From positions 169,296-233,295 of the forward strand of contig BCIJ01000019.1 of assembly GCA_001599935.1 (NCBI GenBank): a stretch of 64,000 nucleotides of DNA. Reading direction: 5' to 3'. The position numbers and the translations under genes were made by a program. The notes under the pieces were generated by a model. It did not search any database. It had not been told where the DNA came from and saw only the letters and a program-made list of their open reading frames with translations. This DNA is from Holtermannia corniformis (lineage: Eukaryota; Basidiomycota; Tremellomycetes; Holtermanniales). Shown here piece by piece: positions 31,328 to 45,361 of this stretch. Position 1 is the first letter of the stretch; the number at the start of each line of letters is the position of its first letter.

Positions 31328-31622
31328 CTAAGCCTCAACCTCGTTTCCCTTCTTCTGCACCCCCTCCTCCTCACCCCTCGCTCGCTCGCGCTCGCGCTCG
31401 GCATCGGCCTCCGCCTGCGCCTCGAGCAAGCCCTCATCCTGCAGACTGCCCCAATTGTGTGGCCCGCCGCCGTGCTTGCGCTCATGCTCGATTCGGTTAT
31501 CGAGCCCCGAGCGGGAATGACGATCTTTTTGGATCGCACGGGGCGAGGTTGCGCGCTGGGAGACGGACGGGTCAGCTTGGAGGGAAGGAGAGGAGGGGGG
31601 GGCGTACAGCTGTGTGTGTCAT
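31328..31622 (-). CDS. Small hydrophilic STF2/HABP4-like protein, 80 aa
   Basis: Exons (minus): 31622-31608 and 31555-31328, with a 52-bp pyrimidine-rich intron that includes a run of C and a GCTGACCC branch. The five-residue first exon (MTHTA) joins a short basic lead, then 'DRHSRSGLDNRIEHERKHGG' and 'GPHNWGSLQDEG', and a long Glu/Ala/Arg-rich helix ending EVEA. The G-x-x-NWG core is typical of small fungal hydrophilins related to STF2 and the HABP4/PAI-RBP1 family, which bind RNA or stabilise proteins during desiccation. Family membership is from this motif only. It converges on IDH2. Confidence 0.6.
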
Positions 31623-31692
31623 GTTGGCTGATATACGGATATGTAGTGATTGATTGACTTGAGTAGTGAGAAAGCACGAGTACGGCTACAGC

Positions 31693-31699
31693 TATATAT
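31693..31699 (-). promoter_or_regulatory. TATA box of the STF2-like gene
   Basis: A TATATA core (minus-strand context GGATATATAGC) lies about 71 bp upstream of the ATG at 31622. It is a strong box by this window's standard and, as with the tiny genes, is linked to a short ORF. Confidence 0.55.
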
Positions 31700-31843
31700 C
31701 CCGTAGAGACGGCCCAGCTGGACCCGCGGTTCGCCCCGAGTGCATGAGCGGTCGCCGCCGTCAGCTGCTCTCTTGCCGCCGGGGCTCCACCCGACCGTCC
31801 TGCTCCCGCCGAGCGTGGCGCCACTCTACAGAAGATGCATGAG

Positions 31844-34087
31844 CTAGGCAGCAGCCGTGATCCTACTCGGAGCTCTAGCAGCCGCAGCAGCCTCTCGAAG
31901 GTGCTCGGCCGTCTCGTCAATCTCGAACGTCGTCTGCGCTGCATCAGCCTACGTGGCAGCAAGGAGCCAGGGCCTTAAGGGGAGACTCACAACTTGCGGA
32001 AGGTAGGCGCTAGCGGCTAGGTCTAGCGCCCACAGATCATTGAACACGACTGAACCATTGTACCCTCCCGAGATGAAGATGCGCGCATCGTGCAAGATGG
32101 CAATGTGGTATCCTCTGCCGGGCGGTGGGATTCCGTACACGTGCTTGTCTTCCCATGCGAGGGTGACTGCGCTTGTCAGGGTATGAGCTGGTTGGACAAA
32201 TCGGACAGACCCAAGTTGAAGAGCAGAACCTCTTGCGCGTACGATTGCCCGTTATGGCCGCCGATGATGAACAGATACGAGCCGACTTGGGTCGCCGTGT
32301 GCGAGAGGCGGCAGTGGCTGACTTCGGTGTAGATGTGCGTCCACGTCAGGGTCACTGCGAATGTCAGCACGATACCCGCGCCGGCCCGCCACTCACCCAT
32401 ATTCAGCACATACACATCCGCAAAGCTCTCATGGCCATCACTCCCCCCAAACACGACCATTCGATCACCCACAAGACTTGCAGAATGATAACCCCGTCGA
32501 GGCGGGATATCGCCTCGTGTACGCCACTCGTGCCATGTGAGTCGATTCGGATCACTGACGTCGAGTGCCCAGCAGTCGCTGAGTGCCGCTTGGCCGTTGC
32601 CGCCGCCAAAGACGACAATGTAGGAGCGGTAGAGGACGGCAGTGTGGGCGCGGCGGGGTGGAGGGTGGGACGCTTTGGGTGTCGCGAGCGAGGGCTTGGA
32701 CCATCGGTGGGAGACTGGAGTGGTCAATTAGCTCGCCAAGCTGCTGAGGGGATTTATTGAGCCGTGTGGCAACTATGTGCATCAGGCAGCGACTCTCCGC
32801 TAGAGAGGAACGCGCCCTGGACATGCAGGTTGGACTCGGCGCCGGCCGCCGAGTCGTCTTGACCGTATCAGAAGCGCAGAAGCACTGTCATGCTGCTACA
32901 CCAATCATCGGCAGTGATGGCGGACGACCGACTCATCAGATCGTGCCAGCTCGCAGGCGATCCACACTGTGCACAACGCAAGACGGGCGACAGTCAAGCC
33001 ACATTGAGCATCGACTGCAACACTGTGTTCACACACGCCGCGTCCAGGATTGCCAGCACAGCACCACGGCTGAATGAGTGCATGACGGCCACCGCAGCGA
33101 TAATCAAGCTCGACAGCTTGCACACCGGCGCCCTGGCAGTCATCATCGCTACCTAGCACGTACGGCTCTCCAACCGCCAAAACCACAAATCCCTAGCTGG
33201 AACAAGCTAGACCTTGCAGTTCTCAACGGTCCAATGCTACCTTGTCCCCTTTCCCTCCCACCTAGCCACTCACCGGTATCAAACACCCAAACCTCGTTAC
33301 TATAGCTCGGGCCATCGCCGCCGCCAAAGACATAGATCAGGTCGTTAACGAGCGTCGCCGTGTGCGCTCTGAGCGGCGGCAGTTCGGCGCCGTGTGTTTC
33401 GATCGGGTTCCACATTAGGGTTTCTGCGGTACGTCAGTCTGGGGGCAAGGGAAGCGCCTAGGCGGTAGTGGCTCAGAGCCTGCTAGCACATCTGCTATCC
33501 GTACAAGCCGTCGCTGCCTGCCGACTGTCTCGGCCATCACGTCATGCGACAATCACAGTCTGTCGATACGCACCAGTGTCAAACTCGGCCATCTCTCTCC
33601 AGCAACCCCTCGCATCACACCCTCCGATCACGTAGATCTTGTGGCCGACTAGTACCCCGGTGTGCGCCCTCAGCGCCCGGTCAGGAGGGTACCCGTGCGC
33701 CGGGACCGGTGAAAAGTACATTGCGGGTGAAGGCGCGGCGGGGACCGTCGTGTTATTCGGGAGGGTGGGTGCTTGCGCCGTTCGTTCGGTTGGAGTCTGT
33801 TTAGGCTTTTTCGCGCTCGCGCTCGCAGTGGGCTTCGAGGTCGACGCGGCCGAGGGTTTCTCGCGCTCCCGACGGGTCGTGGGATCCGTTGAGGGTGCTC
33901 TTGACGGTGTTGGTGCCGATGACCCTGCGGGTGTTGCTGATGTGGAGGGTGGTTGAGTGTCAGCGGCACCAGTCGCCGCAGGTCTTGGTACAGCACTACC
34001 CGGAACGGCAGCGAGCGCCAGAGTCTCTTCAAAGCCCGACGGCCTGCGTTCTGGGTTATGCTGCTGCTGCTGCTGAGACGTCGGCAT
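31844..34087 (-). CDS. Kelch-repeat protein with six kelch motifs, 468 aa
   Basis: Six exons (minus): 34087-33574, 33423-33274, 32714-32397, 32354-32211, 32166-31991, 31948-31844. The N-terminal about 125 residues are low-complexity (poly-Gln, Ser/Thr/Pro). Six kelch blocks follow, with signatures 'RAHTGVLVGHKIYVIGG', 'RAHTATLVNDLIYVFGGG', 'RRAHTAVLYRSYIVVFGGG', 'RGYHSASLVGDRMVVFGG', 'LSHTATQVGSYLFIIGG' and 'RGYHIAILHDARIFISGG', each followed by a tryptophan or DLW/EVW element. Six blades make a complete beta-propeller, so the protein is probably a scaffold in a larger complex. A short helical tail (EIDETAEHLREAAAAA) ends it. The intron between blades 2 and 3 is 559 bp; the first is 150 bp. 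Confidence 0.88.
32917..33156 (+). CDS. Possible nested ORF on the opposite strand inside a kelch-gene intron, 79 aa
   Basis: The 559-bp intron 32715-33273 holds an open frame read against the host gene, starting at 32917 (an in-frame ATG also lies at 32890). The product has mixed composition with a hydrophobic end (TGALAVIIAT). No family recognised, no clear TATA box and no intron. It is listed because it occupies the otherwise unexplained length of this intron; it may be chance. Confidence 0.2.
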   Translation: MADDRLIRSCQLAGDPHCAQRKTGDSQATLSIDCNTVFTHAASRIASTAPRLNECMTATAAIIKLDSLHTGALAVIIAT

Positions 34088-34484
34088 TGCTGCGAGCGAA
34101 GAGGAGCGCGTCGGCGCAATGAAGATTGACCCTTGCGGTTGGTGTGCGCTCGAGCTCGAGCGCAGGGGTGAGCGTGGGAGGGTCGGGAGTCGGCGGGGCT
34201 GAGGCGCCGAGTCTGATTCATGTTAGCTGAGGTGCGTAGGAGACGACATGGGTGGTAGACGATAGAACTGACCGGCTTCTGGCATGCGAAGCTACTCGAT
34301 CAGCTAGACCACGCTGAACGCTCGAGTTTGCAGGTTGTACGGCACTGACAGGTTTCAGATTGTGCGCAGTTTCATGTGCTTGCGGTCCGACCAGCCGTAA
34401 TCCCGACAACGCCGCTTCCAACCCCTCGCGTTGCACCGCTCGTTTGCCACCCACTACTGACCACCACAGCCACCTAAACCGGCC
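34088..34484. promoter_or_regulatory. Divergent region between kelch and Crinkler-like genes
   Basis: 397 bp between two divergent starts. A short frame upstream of the kelch start (opening MNQTRR, 34221) is out of frame with it and was not adopted. No promoter element recognised. Confidence 0.4.
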
Positions 34485-36547
34485 ATGACGGACGGACCCA
34501 TGGACGTGGATTCGGCCCTCGTAGGACTAGATCCACCTCACACACCCCACGCAGCCCCCGGAGGAACCGGAGAAATCCCACCTGGAGGGACCGATGACTT
34601 CCCCCTGACGCCCGTCACCAACGGGTGGGCTTTCGACTTTTGCCGACGCTTCTGGGGCCACCCGACGGAAGCCGATGTCCCGTTCACAGCAGGGTGTGGT
34701 CAAGACGGGAAGAACCAGATTTTTTTCAACGGCACCCCTGCCACCAGCACCAGCAGCGACCAGAACGGCCACACGCTCAGTGATCCTTGCGCTTGGCCAG
34801 ACAAGCGTCCGCTTCTCGTTCGCGAATGCTACAGCATACCCTGGAAGCGCATCAAAGACATGTTGCTCCCCTCGGTCCCGGTAAACGAGATTGAGGGTAG
34901 CGTCATCTTTGGTCATCCAGGCATCGGTGAGTCTGGGCTCGTGTTGTCGTCGACTGTACACTGACCTTGGTCAGGCAAGACGATGTGTTTGCGGTACCTG
35001 TTGGCAAAATGCCTCGGCGAGAAACAAGCGGTGGCTTTGAGTGTTGTTCAAAACGAATTCCTGGTCTTTGACCACGGCCGCGTCTTCTCTCAAAAGGGTA
35101 ACGGGCACAACTACGTAGTCCCCACCGACGGCCGCAAGACGGTCATCCTGGTCGATGCCAACGCACACATGGACGCGGGCGGTGTAGTGCCGATCAACCT
35201 CTCGACCCAACCAGTTCCGCCGGCAATTACAGTCTTCTCCACATCCCCTCAGCGTCAGCGCACCAAGTACTGGTGCAAGCAAGGGGCCAGAGACGTCTAT
35301 TTCTGGACCATGCCTCTTTGGGACGAGAAGGAATTCGAGCTTCTGTGGTGAGCTTGGCTCATGTGACGAGGTCTGTGGCTAATCCCATCTCATAGCCGTT
35401 TGCGGGACCGCTACATGCCGGGACTCTCACGGTCGGACTGCTACACGCCTCTGGAAAATTTCCGCACGTTGGGTCCGACTGTCAGAGATCCGCTCAAGAA
35501 GGCGATCAAACGCACCGCCGAGGGCCCCAAAGACTATCCGAGCAAAGTAAGCGACTTCTACTCCTGTGTCAAAGCCGTCGACCTTCTGCTTCATCCAACC
35601 AACTGGTCGCTCTGGCCCGAAGTGGCAGTAGATGGAACATTTCAAACGGAAGGGATGCAAGAGCCAGATAACTTCCACAGGCTGTTCTTCTGCCGCCCCA
35701 GACGGGACTCTCCGCACATCTGGAGCGACTCTTTCCCCGATTGCGAATATACCATACCCACAGACTTCCTCCTCATGCTGTTTTTGACACGCAAGCAAGG
35801 TGCCGACCTCATGGAGCGCTATCGCATGGCAAGACTCTTCATGACCGATGCGCATCTCCGAGGCGTTTTCTACGAGCAGTGGGCTCTCTATCGACTCGTG
35901 ACGATGGATGAGACCGTGTCCATCAACCTCTCGGGCAATATGGATCCAATTCCACTCCAGTTACCCATGCACAAGGCTCCGTCGTCAGCGTACATCGGCG
36001 ACAAACAGGGTCTGCTTCCCGGAAAGCTGTACACCACTCTCAAAGGTGCTCCTGCCATCGACGCCCTGTACGGCATGCCTAGGCCGGAAAGGCAGCTTGT
36101 TGGACAAACGATCCTATTACAGGTGACTGTCAATGGCCGGCACGGTATCAACGGCCCTGGGATCATCGAGCTTGAGGGTTGGCTCGACGAAAACGAACAG
36201 CTCGTCTATTGCTTTGTCGTCCCGGACACGGAGACGGGCGACGCCTTGCTGAAAAAATGGGCCGGCGAGGGGTCCATCAACAACGCAATCCCGACACAAG
36301 GTTTGCCGTCTGCCGAGGCAAACCGCATCACCAATCTCAGCTTGATCGTGGGCTATATTGTGATCCCCCTCATTGAGCCGGTCCGTGCTGTCACCAAGTT
36401 ACCGATGTGTTTGCACTGACCCGGCGACAGGTCGTAGGCCAACCGACACCGGCACAGCCGACAACGGCAATCCAGCCAACACCGGCGACACTGGCAATCC
36501 AGTCAACACCGGGAAGACAAGTGCGCACTAGTCCCAGACGAGCCTAG
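34485..36547 (+). CDS. Crinkler/RHS-like P-loop NTPase-type protein, 491 aa
   Basis: Four exons: 34485-34926, 34975-35347, 35396-36380, 36431-36547. After a Pro/Gly-rich N-terminus comes a P-loop, 'GHPGIGKTMCLRYLLAKCL', rebuilt across intron 1 (GxxGxGKT), followed by 'TVILVDAN' (Walker B-like) and 'FSTSPQRQRTKYWCKQGA'. This order is familiar from Crinkler and retrotransposon-hot-spot type proteins of fungi and oomycetes, where an NTPase module precedes a variable C-terminal part. No secretion signal and no canonical LFLAK start are visible. The last intron was added because it removes the stop at 36417 and opens a Thr/Pro/Ala/Gln repeat tail (TPAQPTTAIQPTPATLAIQ). Function unknown; a role in conflict or host interaction is inference. 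Confidence 0.72.
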
Positions 36548-36892
36548 AGGTAATATCGAGTGATTGTACATGACGGAACGAGCACGTTTATCCGCGACGA
36601 AGCCGCACAATATGCAACGAGGATGTTTAGTGGCGCTTGCGGTACGCCAACGACTAAAGCGGACCAACACCGAGCTGGAGGCGGAGTGCCGTGTGGTAGT
36701 ACTGTCAGCTCGCATGATCTCGTTCTAACCATACACCCGAAATGTTAGGGTCTTTTAGTCTTGTTTTGCATGGATTCAGGGTTCATTGGCTCTAGACTGG
36801 TATGCGTCGCGCTGCTCATTGATATTGGTTCACTTGAACGCAGCTAGCGAGCCGTCGTGTCTATCGTAATGTTACAACAATCACATAGCACC
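36548..36892. other. Intergenic between convergent genes, nothing recognised
   Basis: 345 bp between the stop of the Crinkler-like gene and the stop of the formin. No gene-like pattern on either strand. Confidence 0.5.
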
Positions 36893-39800
36893 TCACCGCT
36901 GCCCATCCAAAAAGATCTTGCTCAGCCGCATCCCGCCACTGCGCCCCGCAGAGCCCAGTGTCGCTTCTTGCCGTTCGCGTCGTCGCACACCACCGCGAAT
37001 CGAGCGGATCGCTTCGTCGAGGTCTCCGCGCGAGACGGTGCCTTTGGATCGGGTCTTGCTTGGCCCGATGGACGCTGGGACACCGAGGAACGGCAGGGCT
37101 GTGTCATCGGGCACAGCAGGAGCCTTGATAGTGTTTGACTTCGTTTCGACGGTGTCTTGGACTGTCGGGACAGGCCGCGGCGGCAGGGTCCTGATATGCT
37201 GTGTGACGTCCGCGGCGGCTTTCTACATGACTGTCAGCTGACCATGCCAGTATTGCTTCAGCTGGCGCACCTGCAAGCCGGACGAAAAGCTCGCAATCAG
37301 CGCCAAGAACTCTTCCGGTTTCATCGAGCTCTCCTTGCCCTGAGGCTCTCCATAGTACGCCATCAGATCATCAATCGCACTGCTGAGACTCTTCTCGAGA
37401 GCCTGCACTCTAGTGATACGCGGATTGGCATCTTCGATGAATGACGACATCTTGGTGATGAAGCGATCGCCTGCTAGAGGCGTGTTGCGCTGGCAATGAT
37501 CGACTTCGGCTTGCGTTGCTGACAGACTCTTGGCGAGGCTGTCGACAGACGCGGTGACGGCAATGAGCGACACTGCCTAGCATCAGCATGATCGAGGCCA
37601 AGAGCACTGACGGACCTCGAGCAGCCGACTCCAATGAGGGCATCTCTTCGATAAATAAGACAAGCTTGGGTTCGCTGCGAAGAAGAACATGGGCAAGGTA
37701 ATGCAGCAGCGTCGGGCATTCTGGGGAAGCCTTGACTGTGCGGGTTTCACGTAGCTGCATCGCGTCAACAGAGTCCGCCATCCACGACGCTTACCTTTGC
37801 AAGCGCTTGTAGTTGAAACCCAGCTGCGTTGCCTCGAAAAGAGCCACCATTCATGGCGTTGCCGATAGCCAGCACGACCTCATAGATGTGTTAGCCGAAA
37901 ATAGAGCCGCCAGGCCACGCTCACCTGCAGCACCCGCCGGAACCTCTCACTGGTCCGAACTTCCTTCATCGAGCTGTGTAGAACCGCCAGGTCGGGCAGC
38001 ACCTCTTCAATCAGGTCTTCCAGGCGCCGTCGGAAGCGCATTGCCTCGAAGCGCTGCGTCAAGTGTGGTATGTCCATAATCTGCAAAGAAATAAGCTGTC
38101 GGCGTCATGGATTAACACTCACCTCTCGGAAGTACACATCCGGTTTCGCCAGCTTGGCCGGGTCGCCCTCGAAACTTCGTAATCGGTCGATCTATCTGAG
38201 TTAGGCAAGAAGAGGCGACATGACACGCCCACCTCATCTGACGTTGGCAGCAATCGGGTCAGTGCGTTGAGATCGTCGACAGACAGGACTTTGTCATCCA
38301 GTTCCAGCAGCGCTTGCTTGATCCTGGGCACGGGACATCGAATGCGAGCAAGCATGATCCCTGCAGCCGATCAGCGCACACCCTGTAATACCTTTAGGAA
38401 CTCGCCAACGTTGTTTGATCGGGCTGAAGGCATTTCGGTAAGCTTCCTCGCCTTCGTATACACTCCACTCACTGATATCAAGCAAAGTCACGATGCCGGC
38501 TCCGCGTGTCTTCTGTGACGTTGTTGATGACGACGAGGCAGAACGTGAAGACGTCGTGTCAACGCGAAAGACCTCGACGAGGTCTGTTAAGTCGATATCA
38601 GGCTGTCGTATGCTGCTCGCAGTCCAGACCGTATCTGCTAGTGCAAATTGTGGCAGCTTGGTCCAGAAGAAAGGCTAGCAGTGAGTGAGCAGGATTCATT
38701 TCATTTCGGTCTTACTAACCTTCAGCTTGACGCTGGGCTTGTTCGATGCGGCCGGAGTACGTGCTTTCACTGGCTTCATGGCAGAGGGCGGAGGAGGCGG
38801 AGGAGGCGGAGGGAAACCAACCGGGACGGGCGCACCCGGTGCGGTACCGTTGACACTTGTGAGACTGATCAGTCCTGGAAGAGGTGGTGGGGGTGGGGGG
38901 GGCGGAGGCGGAGGTGGCATCGGAGGTGCTATGAGGGCTGGTGTATTTGCTGTTGCACATGGCGGCGGCGGCGGAGGTGGTGGTGGTGGTGGTGGGCATG
39001 TGAGCGACGTGATCCCACCACGAGCGACGCTGACAGGCATGACGGCGGCATCAGACGGCGGTAGTGGGGGCGGCGGGGGCGGCGGGGGAGGAGCTGGGCT
39101 CGCTGCTGCTGTTGGAGCCTGCTTGCTGACGTTGGTGTTCGCCAACCCGTTGGCGACAGGTTTGGGAGGTTTGGGAGGAGCGACGCGCTTCTTGAAAGCT
39201 TGCTCATCAGTGGTGTGAGGCATTGGACGCGTAGACTGCCGCTGCAAGGCGTCCACTTCCCGTCGCAAGTTGCGTATGACATCTTCTTGTTTGTTCCAAG
39301 TATTGACGATGCTAGCGGCGATGACCTCCGCATCAACGTGATTAGGGCTATCTCCACTCTGGTGTTCGGAGTGTACCCGAGTCCTGACAGTGTCTAGGGC
39401 ACGTTGTAGGTAGCTGGAGGTCTTCTGCGCTTCTTCGAGTGCATGGCGTGTATCTGCTAACTATATTCCATGAGCACGGATCACCATATGGTTGTCCATA
39501 CTTACCTCTGCTCGCAAGCGCTCAGACTCGTGCACCAGTGCCTTGAAGCGCAATTTCTCTCGTTGTCGTTGTTTCTGGCCAAGCTACACGCAGGTTAGTC
39601 TCATACGTCTTTTGACTGCAATGCAATCACGTTGTCTTGGACACTTGGCAGGACTGAGCCGCTAGCCTGGAGCTGTGTGACCTCGTGCTCTTTCTGCACC
39701 AGTCGCTGTACCAGTCCGTAGAACCGGATGGAAGCGTCCTAGGTTGGTGATCAATGACTATCAAGCTGTGACAGTCGGTCCTCACATCGGCACCTTCTAG

Positions 39801-42799
39801 CTAAGTACCGGTCTGCGTTAGCAGGACATCCCATCAACGCAGCTGACTGACCTCGCCATCCATGCCCAACGACCTCATCGCGGTGAGTGCTTTGATCTGC
39901 ATATCAAGCTGACTTTGCAAGGTTCGCTTCTGCTCGTCGCGTCAGTCTGGGGAAATGATATACTCAGTGGGAAGTCACCTCCGACGTTAGAAGCTGCACG
40001 CGCTCGTGGAGATCATCGACTTCCTCAGCGTACATGCCCATGGTCGCATCGTCGCTACTTGACTCTGGCGTTGGAGGAGCTGACGCTGGGTCTGTTGAAC
40101 TATATGACAATGAGTAGGTGTGCTTCGTAGAGTTAGCCACTTACTGGATCGCTTCCGAAAGCTTTCGAGTCATGACCTGAAGTAGTGTGCTTTCGTCGGG
40201 TGTCCTATGATAAAGTGAATTAGATACGCACCAGAGCCTAACATTTACTGCACGAACGCATGAGTGGATCTCTCCTCTACGGCAGTCGCACATCCCTCAA
40301 GAAGACGTCCGACAACATCTTCGACGGTGCTGTGCTGACGGCACACATCCTTGAGACGTTCGCAGGCAAGATTCAAACGGCTTTGAGTTTCTTGCAGTCC
40401 AATAAGCCCGCGTCGGTCATCTTCGTCCTCGCGCTTCTCTTCTTCGTACAGATCCGTTTGTCGCTTGACTTCGTCGGTCAGACCAGCGTAGCGCATTGCC
40501 TTGAACAAATCAATGACTGTCCGAACCGAACAGTACTTACCGTCAATGCCTCCTGCAAGCCCCTTCGGCGCAACTCTGCGCGAAGCTCGCACCGAGTGTC
40601 GAGTGCGTCCGGGGCTGTGACAAGCGCATTGACAAGTGCCATGGCACTTTGGCGCCATTCCCAGGTAGCGCTGTTGGGTTGAACCTCGTCAAATTGCTCC
40701 GTGGAGCCCAGAGAATCGACGAGCCACTGCAAGCGGTGCTTGTCGCCGTAAAGGATGGCAGCTTCTGCCAGGCCATCGAGCACGAGCTGATGGCCTTCTG
40801 TGCTGGACAACACACAGAGTGCTGACAGGACATCGGCAACTTGACACCGCAACTTTAGCAGGGAGCTTCTCAGGCACAGACAGCTCGACGTGATGAGCTC
40901 GGACCGATCAAGCACCCTTGTGAAGCCAGGCTGGAGTCGTCAGTACGCGATCAGCCGCCAGCGCGTACGAACCTCGGTGTTGAGAATCGAGCGAAGACAC
41001 TTGATTGCCTCCAGCAACGTCTGCTGCTCAAAGTCATGGCCGTCCTGGATCCTGCGCGATAATCGGTGCAAGTGCGCTTCGATGGCATCGAGGCCGCCCC
41101 AGTCGAGGAACGCGGCGATCCACGACACCTTGGCGGTGGAAAGGTGTATACGTAGAGATACCAAGTGCTTTGTCAACGCTTTGGGGTCTTGAGTCCTGTG
41201 TCGTATCAGCTCGCTCGTGTGAGCTAAGAGACAGGACTGACCCCTTGATCTTGGCAACAAACGTCGAGACGTCATCATCACCGCTTGCAGTCTTCTCGTT
41301 CGTACCAGTCCACCAGCCCCAGAGCCCACCCGTCGATTGCTGTTCAAGAGGCTTTATATCGATCGACTTTGTCGCTGACGGCTTTTCCACCGTTGGTGTC
41401 TTGTCCCCGTCATCCTTCTCCTCGACTTGCAGCTCGCCAGCAGAGGCCACGACATCACCCCAGCTACCCAGGCTCGCAATCGAAAAGCGCTTGGCCCAAG
41501 ACGTCGTGCTGGACGGCGGACTTCGAGGCCCAGAACCCGTCAACTGTGGCAGGATATTGGCGAGTCCCACGCCTGATGCCGTTGAGAGGCTAACAAAGCT
41601 TCGAGGTTCAGGCGGTGGCGGGGACTTGGGTGCCGGTACTGGCCGAGAAGTCGTTCTCGACTGTGTCAAAAGATACAGCTTGCGATTCGTATCCAGCGCA
41701 TTCATCGATTCGCGCTTCTCGCCGTGCATGTTGAGATCGTCCTAGCTTGTGCGTCAGCCTGGGCTCTACCTTTTGCAGTCGACACACTAGAAACCTCTCC
41801 CACTCGACAGAGTCTACTTTGCCACTCGCAGGCTCTGCTGGTAGCGCTGTAGAATCTCCGATGATTGGACTCGACACGCTCAACGTCTTGCCTCGGTTCG
41901 ATCGCATTGGTGTCGACGGTAACCCGGAGCCAACGTGCGTATGCGCCGGCGGCGGTGGCGATAACGGGCGCTGACCAGTATCTAGCCAACCGTGAAACAA
42001 GCTTGACAACCTCTTGTTCCCACCTGTATCCGGTGATCCCGCCAAGTTTGGGGATGCAGCCGTATCCAGTCCCGATGAAGCCGAAGCGGAAGCCTTCAAC
42101 GTTGTCGACTCTTCCTCGTCTTGCGCTACGACCCGCGGTGATTCCTTGATCCACGATTCAGCGATTGCAAGATACAAAACGTTATCGTCGTGCGCAACGT
42201 CCCGCAAAGGATACCCAGAAGGGCATACTGAGCGTCCGTCGGCGTCAAATGAGAGCTGCCACTGTACCCTCTCGCCTGACCATCCGCGCCTCGAACCGCG
42301 TGCGAGCCCCGCCGTCGTCTTTGTGAGCCCGTAGCACGTTATCAGGCTCTCTACCAGTCGCTCGCTCGTCACGTAGGGGACTGCAGGGAAGGTTGCGACA
42401 TGTGCAAGCTCGCTGTCGGACGTTGGGATCGAGATGTGCACTTTGAACAGCGGCGTAGAGGGCGGAACGAGAAGCGTGTCGCCTTGCTCTGGTAGATCAT
42501 CTTCCCCTTGCAGTACTCCTGTGACTGGTTCAGCTGCGAGATACTGACTGCCGTTGGGACTGACTGGTACGGGTCGTAACGTTGGTCAAGTCGCCATCAG
42601 TCCACCAACGACCTTCTTCCTCCTCTACAAGATGCCACAACCCCCATCCCTCTTGACCATCCCAAAGACCGTCCAGCCCCGTCTCGACCGCACGCAATCG
42701 TGCAATCACATCATCGACACAAGCTTGAGCAGGTACGTCAAGCTCGACCGTCGGCCATGATTCGAGCGGTAGGCAAACTCGAACGTGTCGAATCGCCAT
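36893..42799 (-). CDS. Diaphanous-related formin, 1648 aa
   Basis: Twenty-two exons (minus): 42799-42613, 42563-41788, 41741-41242, 41195-40973, 40930-40541, 40499-40258, 40204-40145, 40099-39979, 39929-39852, 39800-39786, 39738-39631, 39583-39506, 39460-38720, 38674-38473, 38423-38406, 38360-38233, 38191-38123, 38080-37925, 37878-37795, 37754-37616, 37572-37271, 37222-36893. It nucleates unbranched actin cables under Rho control. After a 320-residue extension comes the GTPase-binding/FH3 region (FLDDLNMHGEKRESM; LVSLRIHLSTAKVSWIAAFL), a coiled coil, FH1 (long proline runs, about residues 1080-1160), FH2 (PFFWTKLP, TRSNNVGIMLARI, LAIGNAMNGGSFRG, FIEDANPRI) and a DAD-like end (DLDEAIRSIRGG, RRRER). 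One intron (38361-38405) appears to be GC-AG. It lies next to actin on the same strand. Confidence 0.92.
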
Positions 42800-43046
42800 T
42801 GCCACCTGTGCGACTGTCCGTCTGTCGCCTGCCCGTACACCACTGTAATACTTGCGTGTCGTTGTCAGTCTGCACGGCCCGGCGTCTCGGATGCACACAT
42901 GGCAAATGACAAAGATAGGGGCCGAGCTACCCCTTTCCTGATCGGCCTTTCACACGCCCAAGCACATTTTATCTGCATCTCGTTCCAGTTCCGAGCGGTC
43001 AAAGCGACTAGCATACAATCTGGGCTGATGCGCCGCTTGCGGGCGC

Positions 43047-45361
<2,315 letters not shown>

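Noticed and set aside
38685..39218. Glycine-rich 177-aa frame on the plus strand
   Set aside because: Direct complement of the formin poly-proline FH1 region.
42564..42612. Splitting the formin N-terminal exons into a separate upstream gene
   Set aside because: A 49-bp canonical intron joins the frames exactly in phase and continues into the GTPase-binding motif, so one gene is the simpler reading.
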